Shown here: in pieces, positions 35,682-43,326 of the stretch
Layout: every line of letters starts with the position of its first letter
Numbering within the stretch: position 1 is the first letter of the stretch
NCBI RefSeq assembly: GCF_028736115.1
Contig: NZ_CP117877.1
Coordinates: forward strand, 3,410,001 to 3,474,000
Direction: 5' to 3'
Length of the DNA stretch: 64,000 nt
DNA from: Mucilaginibacter sp. KACC 22063
GTDB lineage: Bacteria; Bacteroidota; Bacteroidia; Sphingobacteriales; Sphingobacteriaceae
Notes under the pieces: generated by a model
Database searches by the model: none
Told to the model about the DNA's origin: nothing
Seen by the model: only the letters and a program-made list of their open reading frames with translations
Program-made: the position numbers and the translations under genes

Positions 35682-37031
35682 ATGGAAAGAAGAGCGTTTA
35701 TAAAAAGCAGTGCCATTGCGGCTGCCGGGTTCACAATTTTACCGTCGGGCAGTTTGTTTGCCAAAGCAAATGGTAAAGTCCGGCTGGGATATATAGGTGT
35801 AGGCGCCAGAGGTATGAGCCACATTGCTGAAGGCTGTTTACGAGATGACGTTGAAATTGTAGCGATATGCGATACCCAGGAACGATCATTGAAAATCTGC
35901 AGAGAATATATCGCAAAAAAGGGGCGCCCAACAGCCAAAGAGTATGCAGGCGGCACTGATGCCTACAAAAAACTACTCGATCATAAAGATATTGATGCCG
36001 TAATAATAGCAACACCTTGGGAGTTTCATCATTCACAGGCCGTTGATGCCATGAAAGCAGGCAAATATGTGGGTTGCGAAGTAATTGCCGGGCTTACCGT
36101 TGACGAACATTGGGATATCGTGCATACATCTGAGAAAACAGGTATGCCCTATATGACACTCGAAAATGTGTGTTACCGCCGCGATGTTATGGCTACGCTT
36201 AACATGGTTCGTCAGGGTATATTCGGCGAATTACTGCACGTTGAAGGCGGTTACCAGCACAATTTACGCGATGTACTTTTTAACGATGGCGAGCATTACT
36301 ACGGGCATGGCCTGAAATACGGAAAGGACGCGCTTAGCGAAGCCCAATGGCGTACCCAATATAATATCGACCGCGACGGCGACCTTTATCCAACCCATGG
36401 TGCGGGGCCTTGCATTCAATATTTAGATATTAACCGTGGCAATAGATTTACCAGTATGGTATCATTCAGCAGCAAAGCACGCGGGTTAGCGGCTTATGTA
36501 GAAGAAAAAGCACCGGGTAACCCTGCTGCTAAATTAAATTACAAAAATGGCGACATTACCCAAACCATGATCAATTGTGCTAACGGTGAAACGGTATTGA
36601 TTACCCATGATACACACTTGCCAAGGCCTTATTCTTTGGGTTTCAGAATTGATGGTGTAAAAGGAATCTGGATGGATGTAAACCAGAGTATTTATATTGA
36701 CCATCAGTCTAAACAAGATGATGAGTGGGAACCAGCAAAGCCGTGGCTCGAAAAATATGACCATCCTTTATGGAAAAAGTATGCCAGCGACGCGGCAGGT
36801 GCGGGCCATGGCGGTATGGATTGGTTTGTTTTTAACGCATTTATACAGGCAGTAAAGCAAAAGAAGCAAACACCAATTGATGTATATGATTCTGTGACCA
36901 TGAGTGTAATTGCACCTCTTTCTACACAATCGCTGAAAGAGGGCAACAAAACATTGGAGTTTCCTGATTTTACCAAAGGGAAGTGGAATACGCGTAAAAA
37001 TATTTTTGCATTGGACGACAGTGGATTATAA
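35682..37031 (+). CDS. GH109-type oxidoreductase-fold glycosidase (Gfo/Idh/MocA), Tat-exported
   Basis: 449 residues. A twin-arginine signal (MERRAFIKSSAIAAAGF) precedes a Rossmann domain (VRLGYIGVGARGMSHIAEG). CEVIAGLTVDEHW, MTLENVCYRRDVMA and EGGYQHNLRD are characteristic of family 109, where NAD-dependent enzymes remove terminal alpha-N-acetylgalactosamine. Export with bound cofactor fits Tat use. Gfo/Idh/MocA proteins that are simple dehydrogenases look similar, but the block order here is GH109-like. It is the probable depolymerising step of the GalNAc locus. Confidence 0.88.
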   Translation: MERRAFIKSSAIAAAGFTILPSGSLFAKANGKVRLGYIGVGARGMSHIAEGCLRDDVEIVAICDTQERSLKICREYIAKKGRPTAKEYAGGTDAYKKLLDHKDIDAVIIATPWEFHHSQAVDAMKAGKYVGCEVIAGLTVDEHWDIVHTSEKTGMPYMTLENVCYRRDVMATLNMVRQGIFGELLHVEGGYQHNLRDVLFNDGEHYYGHGLKYGKDALSEAQWRTQYNIDRDGDLYPTHGAGPCIQYLDINRGNRFTSMVSFSSKARGLAAYVEEKAPGNPAAKLNYKNGDITQTMINCANGETVLITHDTHLPRPYSLGFRIDGVKGIWMDVNQSIYIDHQSKQDDEWEPAKPWLEKYDHPLWKKYASDAAGAGHGGMDWFVFNAFIQAVKQKKQTPIDVYDSVTMSVIAPLSTQSLKEGNKTLEFPDFTKGKWNTRKNIFALDDSGL

Positions 37032-37053
37032 AAAACAGTAGATGTACCAAACG

Positions 37054-37071
37054 GGCGGGCTATTGCCCGCC
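37054..37071 (+). terminator. GC-rich hairpin after the GH109 gene
   Basis: GGCGGGC-TATT-GCCCGCC is a perfect 7-bp stem 22 bp after the stop codon. It lacks a T-tract, so termination is likely but not certain. Confidence 0.45.
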
Positions 37072-37140
37072 TTCGGCAACTTAGGTAGTTTTAGCTGGAT
37101 TTTTATTGATTAGATCAAGAGTTGGTTCTTAAATGATATA

Positions 37141-40092
37141 TTAGTTTTTATTATACAACTCACTTTTTAAAAACCTGGATAGCAGGTAACATACACGCCC
37201 TTCCTGCAAGCGTTGCTGGCTTTTGAAGCATCGGTTGCCATGCATATGAATAAGATCGGATAACAGTACCAGATTATCATCCTTTTTAGCAAAGCGACTG
37301 AAATGCGCAACATTTAACGTAGACTGTAGAAACGATTTGTAATATCTTTGAGCCACCCATTTACCTTGTTGATCATTTGTGGATAGAAATGACTTTATCT
37401 GCTTTTGATATAACCTGAACTCACTGTTAAATTGTAAAAAATACTGTTTTAAATTCCCTGTTTCTTCAAGAAGTTTTTCCGATCGCTCTTTAAAGAACTG
37501 AAACTGATCTTCCGTATTTGGAAGAAAGCACTTTGCCAGATCAAAGAACATCCGTGAGACATAACGTAACTGCCAAAACTCATCTGATGAATGGCCATTC
37601 CTGATCAGATGATAAATAAGGTCACTGCTCTTCCAGAATTGAGACTCAATAAGATTAATATCGACAAGTGCGTAGCGTTCGAGTTCTCTTTGATAAGTAT
37701 CGATCGGCCAAACGCTAACTACACCGTCTGCAAGCGGCATCGCCAGCATAGAATTAAGCGTAGTCATCAAGCGCCCAACATCCCCTGTTAGATAGTTGAT
37801 CCGCAAACGAATATGATGATCAGGATCATAATATCTGACAAAAAACCACTTTTTAATTTCACGGCACTTTTTATTATCAATTATTTCTTTCAGTAAGGAA
37901 ATGAGGCCATCTGCAGCGCCTTCGTTACAATAAATTTTAACATACAACCATTGGCTGCCAGGTGGAAACATCCTTTGTGTGGCTTGTAAACTTGTTTGCA
38001 TCGTATTTTGCTCAATAATAGATCTGCTGGTCTTTAGAAAGCCGACAAATTGACTATCCCTTACCTGCTTAGGGTCCTTGAACAAACCAGTACGCGTTGG
38101 CAAATATTCTGTAATACATATGCTTTCCTTATTTAAAATAAAGCTTTTAAAAAGGCCGGCGTCCTTGTTATCTTGCAGGTTAATAACCAAATGTTGATCA
38201 GCTTCCTTCAAAACAATTATTTCCGGCAAGCCAAAGTGCTGCCTGACCGATGGCAAATAGCTCCCCTTATAATGCGAAGCGAAAGTGATTACCATTGCCA
38301 GATCTTTTTTATTTAAATACCATTTTGCAGGGCTTACAATCACCTCTCCTATTACTATTCTGGGGTACCATTTCAGGCGCGGCAGATACCACTCCGGATC
38401 AAAGCTTAAATTTCCCCTGATGTCCTGAAACTGAAGATCGCAGAGAAAACGGAATAAAGGAAGATCATGCATACCAGTGTTAAATGCGCTGGTATGCCTC
38501 GGATGCACTTCTTTTCCAAGTGAGCGTGAAAACAATTGCACTTTATTGTTTCGTACAGCGACGTAAAGATCTTTGAGTGGCAATACATTTTTACCTCCCG
38601 AGGGAAGGGTGTTGATGCAAATCTCATGATGAAATACCGCTGGACGGCGATTAATATTATCAGTGTGTTGTGAGGAAAGAATTGATAATTCTGCAAATAT
38701 CATATCCGGTGACTCCTGCTGCTCATACTCGTTGATGGCTTTCACACACTGTAAAATTTCGTTATCAAAATGTGCAAATCGACTGATCAGATTTACAGCC
38801 GACGATCCACCGGCCGCTTCCATCAACACTCCCTTTTCCAAAGGCCTGAACAAGACAGATAGTGTTGCTGGCAATACCGGCACGGAACCCGCAAATACTC
38901 CAGGAGAAGGTTGCATTTTTTGCAGATCAATGAATGATTCAAAACTCGTCTGCCCCGGCCAATTCTCAATTAAGAAACGATGAAGATCTGTCCAGTTGAT
39001 GACTGCCGGCGCCTCTTCAATTCTATCAAATGGAAGTGTGGCGGCCGCTATATTACCATTTTCAATGCTGTTGAGATGATCATATCCGATACCTGCATCC
39101 GGATCAAATAAGGCTGTTAGCGCAACCTGCTGCTGATCAAAGCGTTTAATAAAAGCTTTTTTGAATAACTCAAGTTCTGGGTTTGGTGAAAATGGCAAAA
39201 TGTTATTTAGTAACGCGATGGCATTAGTTAAAGGAGCTTGTAGTGTTGCAGATACCTCCCCTTTTACATGCACTGAGCTATAGATATAAAATGAGGAATT
39301 CAATAATTCACGATCAATATCCCGATTTAAAGTTGATGGATTTATATTATTCATGATGCACTTATACCGGCATCCGGGTATAAGTGCATTGATTGCCTCC
39401 ACATCTACAGATGCTTTACTGATAACCGGGCGATGAATTTCGGTTAATAGCAGTTGCGACTCGGCAAGTGAAGCGATGTATTGCTGCGCTTTTCTTTTGC
39501 TTAGCTTATACGCTTCCGTAAGCCACTTCACTATTTCTCCTAAAGTTCGTATTTCATCCCAGTCATTTAGCATTGCGGATAGCACTTCATTCCCTTGTAT
39601 CTCTTCGACTGAATATTTGACAGACCGTTGATCGTTCCAATATGTTTTGATGAACCTTATGCTGCCTGAAAAGTAGTAAATACTCGGATTGGGGTAGAGC
39701 TTCATTGCCGGATCATTTTGTATGAAGTTTTTAAAGTAATGATTGATCCGGGGTTGGCTCCATTCAATTGTTGCCTGAAACGATTGTGGAATACTTAAAG
39801 CGTCTTGCCCCCATTTCACGGATGAGACATGTGCAAACAGCCCAAATGGTGTAGCGCGGTAATGCATCCGGTTGGCATATTTTTCAACGCTGAGTTTTGC
39901 TTTCGGCGACAGGAGCTGTAATTCAAAGTTACTTTGCAATAGTTCATTAAACAAGGATGGGCTGGCAGTGGCGATAGCAGAACGAAATACGGATACATTT
40001 AATAAATCCTGAAGGCTGCAGCTACCATAATCGTCAACAGGAAAAGCCGGGCTTCTCATTGTCAGAAAAGGAAAGAAAGATACTTTAGACAT
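37141..40092 (-). CDS. Full-length LanB lantibiotic dehydratase
   Basis: 983 residues, the size of complete class-I lanthipeptide dehydratases, which use glutamyl-tRNA to glutamylate Ser/Thr and then eliminate glutamate to give Dha/Dhb. The N-terminal glutamylation domain (about 1-690) has the conserved start FLTMRSPAFPVDD and YANRMHYRATPFGLFA (72-87). The C-terminal elimination (SpaB_C/thiopeptide-type) domain starts WLYVKIYCNE (715), with WFFVRYYDPDHHIRLR (749-764), YQRELERYALVDI (800-812) and LIHMHGNRCF (947-956), so the expected catalytic Arg/Glu/His set is retained. It is not a small split or PEARL-type LanB. Its only upstream partner is the precursor gene, separated by a terminator. No LanC, protease or exporter is adjacent. 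Confidence 0.94.
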   Translation of the reverse strand: MSKVSFFPFLTMRSPAFPVDDYGSCSLQDLLNVSVFRSAIATASPSLFNELLQSNFELQLLSPKAKLSVEKYANRMHYRATPFGLFAHVSSVKWGQDALSIPQSFQATIEWSQPRINHYFKNFIQNDPAMKLYPNPSIYYFSGSIRFIKTYWNDQRSVKYSVEEIQGNEVLSAMLNDWDEIRTLGEIVKWLTEAYKLSKRKAQQYIASLAESQLLLTEIHRPVISKASVDVEAINALIPGCRYKCIMNNINPSTLNRDIDRELLNSSFYIYSSVHVKGEVSATLQAPLTNAIALLNNILPFSPNPELELFKKAFIKRFDQQQVALTALFDPDAGIGYDHLNSIENGNIAAATLPFDRIEEAPAVINWTDLHRFLIENWPGQTSFESFIDLQKMQPSPGVFAGSVPVLPATLSVLFRPLEKGVLMEAAGGSSAVNLISRFAHFDNEILQCVKAINEYEQQESPDMIFAELSILSSQHTDNINRRPAVFHHEICINTLPSGGKNVLPLKDLYVAVRNNKVQLFSRSLGKEVHPRHTSAFNTGMHDLPLFRFLCDLQFQDIRGNLSFDPEWYLPRLKWYPRIVIGEVIVSPAKWYLNKKDLAMVITFASHYKGSYLPSVRQHFGLPEIIVLKEADQHLVINLQDNKDAGLFKSFILNKESICITEYLPTRTGLFKDPKQVRDSQFVGFLKTSRSIIEQNTMQTSLQATQRMFPPGSQWLYVKIYCNEGAADGLISLLKEIIDNKKCREIKKWFFVRYYDPDHHIRLRINYLTGDVGRLMTTLNSMLAMPLADGVVSVWPIDTYQRELERYALVDINLIESQFWKSSDLIYHLIRNGHSSDEFWQLRYVSRMFFDLAKCFLPNTEDQFQFFKERSEKLLEETGNLKQYFLQFNSEFRLYQKQIKSFLSTNDQQGKWVAQRYYKSFLQSTLNVAHFSRFAKKDDNLVLLSDLIHMHGNRCFKSQQRLQEGRVCYLLSRFLKSELYNKN

Positions 40093-40101
40093 TATAAATA
40101 G

Positions 40102-40135
40102 AAAAAAAGTCAGCGCTTATTGAAAAGCGCTGACT
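40102..40135 (-). terminator. Intrinsic terminator/attenuator between precursor and lanB
   Basis: On the minus strand a perfect 11-bp stem (40135-40125 with 40118-40108), a six-base loop and a run of seven T lie between the precursor stop (40140) and the lanB ATG (40092). There are only 4 bases before the stem and 9 between T-tract and ATG. lanB has no room for its own promoter here, so it must be reached by read-through, giving many more precursor than enzyme transcripts. Confidence 0.92.
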
Positions 40136-40139
40136 AAAT

Positions 40140-40283
40140 TTAATTTCTGGCAATTGAAGATACAGTAGCAGTAGCGGTGGCAGTTGGATCGCTGATGCCT
40201 GTCCAGCGCTTTTTAAACTGACCATTAAATACGGCAACCGTACGGGTTTTGACCTTTAATTGTTTGTAGATTTGCTTTTCCAT
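40140..40283 (-). CDS. Cysteine-free RiPP precursor peptide for LanB
   Basis: A 47-residue ORF directly upstream of lanB. The first half is a basic, Lys/Gln-rich leader (MEKQIYKQLKVKTRTVAVF, then NGQFKKRW). The C-terminal 20 residues are the likely core: TGISDP, then TATATATVSS, then IARN, with eight Ser/Thr in total (Thr28, Ser31, Thr34, 36, 38, 40, Ser42, 43) and no cysteine. With no Cys, ordinary lanthionine rings cannot form. A TAATTTCG near-match to the TAnnTTTG promoter box lies at 40307-40300, about 17 bp before the ATG. Length, position, Ser/Thr-rich tail and the following terminator all fit a RiPP precursor. The leader does not look like the GG-type Bacteroidota leader. Confidence 0.8.
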   Translation of the reverse strand: MEKQIYKQLKVKTRTVAVFNGQFKKRWTGISDPTATATATVSSIARN

Positions 40284-40343
40284 TTTTTTCGTTTTAAACC
40301 GAAATTATGGATACTGGAAGCGACTGAAAATTCTTTACGTGAA

Positions 40344-41462
40344 ATGAACGAAACACAGGGTAAAATGGGAGATGATCGTGGTTTGGAACTCAACAAAAAA
40401 ACGATTTATTATCACGCTGTGGGATGGGCGTTATTCATCACTTATGAATTGGTAGCAGTAAAGTTTTTGTCTAAAAGGCCATCTTCAGCGCCGGATCTCA
40501 TCCTGCATTATATATTAAATGCAAGCTTATTCTATCTCAATGCCTTGTACGTTCTTCCGCATGCGTATCGTTCAAAATCCTTTTTTCAATACCGTATTGT
40601 GGTTGCAATGTTACTCGTGATCATCGGCTACAACAGTATCAACTTTTGTTTGAATGCACTGCAAACCCGGCTTAGTATCCTTACAGCCTTTCCCGTTTCC
40701 CAGTTGATTACCTTCGTAGCTGCCAGTACATGGAGATGTATCTATTTTTTGCTGCTAAGCTCTGCATACTGGCTGGCAGTGCACGTTTACTGGTCTCGTG
40801 TTAAGATAGATCTGTTATACGAAGAACAATTATTATCTAAAACACGGGAGTTAGAATTACAGCAACAAGTAATTGTTAACGAGAATGCATTTTTAAAAGC
40901 ACAGATCAATCCGCATTTTCTGTTCAATACCTTAAATTTTATTTACAACATTGTGAGTGACCTGTCTGATGATGCAGGGGAAGCTGTATTACTGTTGGCA
41001 GATATCAGCAGGTATTCTTTAAAAACCACTGATCAGTACGGCAAACAATCTCTAAAAGAAGAAATTCAACAAGTAGAAAATATGGTCAAGCTGGTGCAAT
41101 TACGCTATGATCAAATATTGAACATCAATCTTGTCAAAAAAATTTCTTCTGGTGATATTGCTATACCACCACTATTGCTGGTTACGCTGGTAGAAAATGT
41201 TTTTAAGTATGGCGCGCTGAAAACAGAACCAGCAGAGATACTGATTGAAGCTACTCGCTCAAATTTCTTTTTTCGGACATGCAACGCAGTAGCATCCGGC
41301 ATTCAGACGGAGAGTAATGGCATTGGTTTATCTAATACGCGTTTGAGGCTGGAAAAATCTTACCCGGGACGACATTCCATTCAAATAAAAAACGACGGTC
41401 AAAACTTTATTCTCGAATTGTCTATCGCACTGCAGGATGCTGACATGTTTCATATTAGATGA
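40344..41462 (+). CDS. LytS-type membrane sensor histidine kinase
   Basis: A 372-residue kinase of the LytS/YehU class. It has four hydrophobic N-terminal segments (about residues 22-40, 50-70, 82-103 and 117-140), a short coiled coil (LYEEQLLSKTRELELQQQV), the phospho-acceptor block KAQINPHFLFNTLNFIYN, the N box PPLLLVTLVENVFKYG and NGIGLSNTRLRLEKSYPG. I chose the ATG at 40344; a TTG frame extends upstream to 40260 but would overlap the precursor gene. It is divergent from the precursor with a 60-bp shared promoter region and overlaps its response regulator by 26 bp. This architecture is like peptide-sensing AgrC/ComD-type pairs. Confidence 0.92.
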   Translation: MNETQGKMGDDRGLELNKKTIYYHAVGWALFITYELVAVKFLSKRPSSAPDLILHYILNASLFYLNALYVLPHAYRSKSFFQYRIVVAMLLVIIGYNSINFCLNALQTRLSILTAFPVSQLITFVAASTWRCIYFLLLSSAYWLAVHVYWSRVKIDLLYEEQLLSKTRELELQQQVIVNENAFLKAQINPHFLFNTLNFIYNIVSDLSDDAGEAVLLLADISRYSLKTTDQYGKQSLKEEIQQVENMVKLVQLRYDQILNINLVKKISSGDIAIPPLLLVTLVENVFKYGALKTEPAEILIEATRSNFFFRTCNAVASGIQTESNGIGLSNTRLRLEKSYPGRHSIQIKNDGQNFILELSIALQDADMFHIR

Positions 41463-42174
41463 TGAGCAACATGCGATCGATGTGCTAAGGAAGTATATCG
41501 AAAGAACCGCCGGCATAGACTTGGCCGGTTATGAGACCGAACCTCTTATTGCGTTAAAACTGATTACACAGCTTCAGCCCGATGTATTGTTCCTTGATAT
41601 TCACATGCCGGCCATGAACGGACTTGAATTTATGAATAAACTTAACATCGACATCAGGATTGTCTTTACAACCGGCAACCCTAATCATGCGGTAGACGCT
41701 TATAATCGGGAAGTGGACGATTTTTTACTGAAACCCATTTCTTATGATCGTTTTAAAACATGTGTCGAAAGGCTGGCAACTAAAGTTAATCAATCCGCCC
41801 TTCCCTCTCCCCCATTTAATTTTTTTTATATCCAGGGAGACATGAAATCCAAAATCATTAAAATCAGTACTGATGACCTGCAATATGTTCAGAGCCTGAA
41901 CAATTATGTTATTCTTTATCATCGCGATGAGAAGGTTATTACTTATCTGACGATGAAAGAAATCGAACGCTATCTGCCCACTGATCAGTTTTCGCGCATC
42001 CATAAATCATACCTGATTAATGACAGAAAAATTAAAACTATCGAATCAGGCCATGTCATCCTTTTTGGACAGCCGCCTACCGCTCTCCCAATTGGAGTTA
42101 AATATCGCGAACCTTTTTTTTCAAAGATCAGAAAGAATACCCTTCGACGTGGGGATATGGGAAATACAGCTTAA
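41437..42174 (+). CDS. LytTR-family response regulator
   Basis: A 245-residue regulator. The receiver domain has the acidic pair in FILDDEQ, the phospho-acceptor Asp in VLFLDIHMPAMNG and the Lys in FLLKPISYDRF. The C-terminal LytTR DNA-binding domain runs from FFYIQGDMKSKIIKI to QFSRIHKSYLINDRKI. It starts inside the kinase gene, so the pair is translationally coupled. It should act on promoters nearby, the precursor promoter being the obvious candidate. Confidence 0.94.
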   Translation: MLTCFILDDEQHAIDVLRKYIERTAGIDLAGYETEPLIALKLITQLQPDVLFLDIHMPAMNGLEFMNKLNIDIRIVFTTGNPNHAVDAYNREVDDFLLKPISYDRFKTCVERLATKVNQSALPSPPFNFFYIQGDMKSKIIKISTDDLQYVQSLNNYVILYHRDEKVITYLTMKEIERYLPTDQFSRIHKSYLINDRKIKTIESGHVILFGQPPTALPIGVKYREPFFSKIRKNTLRRGDMGNTA

Positions 42175-42178
42175 CAGG

Positions 42179-42898
42179 CTACTGTTTCGTACGGGTAGAT
42201 ACCACCATTAAGGGCTTAATTTTTTCCATAAAGGCAGATTTATAGGATTCACCCAAAGGAATATGGGTTTCGTCTTTCAGAATTACCGACTGTAGCATAA
42301 TGCTTTTCACAAAAGAATGTTGTATGATAAATGAGCGGTGAACACGTGTAAAAGACTGTGCAGGTAGCAGATCGGTCATTTCACTAATTTTCATATAAGC
42401 TTCAATCCGGTCATTGACGGTGACAACAGTGGTGTAGTTTTCGTTGCTTTCCAGATAAAGAATTTCGCTGATTCTGATGCTCTCTATACGGCCTTTACCG
42501 CCGCTTTTAATAAACAGCGTATCGGAAGCAATCTGATCATTGTTGATACTGAATTGATTGATACGTTGAACCGTTTCAAGGAAACGGCTGTAAGAAACAG
42601 GCTTCAGCAAATAAGCAAACGCATTTTGATGAAATGCTGACAAGGCATGATCCGGATGCCCCGTCACGAAGATGACAAAAGGCATTTGACCACTGATCCG
42701 GGCAAGTTCAAGTCCACTCAGTTCAGGCATTTCTATATCAGAAAAGATTACATCCGGCTTTAAACGCTGAATTTCGAGCGCCGCGATTACAGGATCCATA
42801 CTACTGCCTATCACTTTGAATCCTGGCGTTTTTTCAATGTAATCGCACATTTTCTTAACAGCCATTGGCTCATCATCAACAACAAAACAACCTAACAT
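42179..42898 (-). CDS. Second LytTR-family response regulator
   Basis: A 239-residue paralogue of the adjacent regulator: FVVDDEP, VIFSDIEMPELSG (phospho-acceptor Asp) and AYLLKPVSYSRF in the receiver, then a LytTR domain (LFIKSGGKGRIESIRISEILYLES to SFTRVHRSFIIQHSFVK). It is convergent with the first LytTR gene, ends only 4 bp from it, and has no kinase of its own, so it probably shares the LytS kinase. The pairing of two regulators with one kinase recalls systems with opposing outputs. Confidence 0.92.
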   Translation of the reverse strand: MLGCFVVDDEPMAVKKMCDYIEKTPGFKVIGSSMDPVIAALEIQRLKPDVIFSDIEMPELSGLELARISGQMPFVIFVTGHPDHALSAFHQNAFAYLLKPVSYSRFLETVQRINQFSINNDQIASDTLFIKSGGKGRIESIRISEILYLESNENYTTVVTVNDRIEAYMKISEMTDLLPAQSFTRVHRSFIIQHSFVKSIMLQSVILKDETHIPLGESYKSAFMEKIKPLMVVSTRTKQ

Positions 42899-42930
42899 AG
42901 CCTCAAAATAAATAAACGATTTTTAATATA

Positions 42931-42965
42931 AAAAATAAAAGCACCCGGCACTCGCTGCCTGATGC
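42931..42965 (-). terminator. Minus-strand intrinsic terminator upstream of second lytTR gene
   Basis: A 10-bp imperfect stem (42965-42956 with 42950-42941, two to three mismatched or wobble positions), loop of five, followed on the minus strand by TTTTATTTTT. It ends an unknown minus-strand transcript 33 bp before the lytTR start. Confidence 0.6.
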
Positions 42966-42970
42966 TTTAA

Positions 42971-43176
42971 CCTAAACCTTATCACAATTGGCAGATGTGG
43001 ATCTGCCAAAAGCAATGGTAAACATTTATTTTCAAAAAAATATTATTTCCTGTAAGGAATTAGTGTTTTCGTAAACAATAAAGGGAGATTCGTCAAAAAA
43101 CGATCAATTGCAACTAAGTTGGTTTGTATAGTGGTAATAGCTTTACTACTTTGCATTGCCTAAACCTAATCGCAAT
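42971..43176 (+). repeat. Two-copy CCTAAACCTnATCnCAAT motif
   Basis: Copy 1 is at 42971-42988 and copy 2 at 43159-43176, 16 of 18 bases identical, same orientation, 170 bp apart. Each is joined to a hairpin on its right. Confidence 0.7.
43043..43156 (-). CDS. Possible 37-residue peptide ORF
   Basis: An ATG frame beginning MQSSKAITTIQTNLVAID and ending TKTLIPYRK lies between the two repeat units and just before the minus-strand terminator. It is Thr-rich and lacks Cys, like the RiPP precursor. It has no visible Shine-Dalgarno and no similarity to the precursor, so it may be chance. Its position (small gene, terminator, then a larger gene) copies the precursor/lanB layout. Confidence 0.2.
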   Translation of the reverse strand: MQSSKAITTIQTNLVAIDRFLTNLPLLFTKTLIPYRK

Positions 43177-43326
43177 AGCAGGCTGGTTGTTGAAGAGGTT
43201 GGCAAATGTAAGCGGATATAAACAACGACCAGCCCGCTATTGCGGTATTTGAATTTGTATTATTCTAACTAACTGACTTTTTTTCCAATTAACTACATTC
43301 GTTTAAATCTGTTAAAGTTTAGCAGT

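Larger units (their letters stand above)
42899..43326. other. 428-bp intergenic region with two motif-plus-hairpin units
   Basis: Two copies of CCTAAACCTnATCnCAAT (42971-42988 and 43159-43176) are each followed immediately on the + strand by a hairpin. The first hairpin is a 9-bp perfect stem at 42988-43009. The second is a long imperfect dyad with arms 43171-43191 and 43221-43244. Between them is a possible small minus-strand ORF, and at the left end is a minus-strand terminator. The role is unknown; it may be duplicated leader elements or a small non-coding RNA. Confidence 0.6.

Noticed and set aside
37141..40092. Reading the LanB as a thiopeptide or PEARL-type enzyme
   Set aside because: Both glutamylation and elimination domains are in one chain and no YcaO or cycloaddition partner is near; a PEARL would lack the elimination domain.
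40260..40343. TTG-initiated N-terminal extension of the LytS kinase
   Set aside because: It would overlap the precursor gene on the other strand and add residues unlike a kinase start; the ATG at 40344 fits better.
42899..43326. CRISPR-like array
   Set aside because: Only two imperfect 18-bp copies 170 bp apart; no regular spacers and no cas genes.
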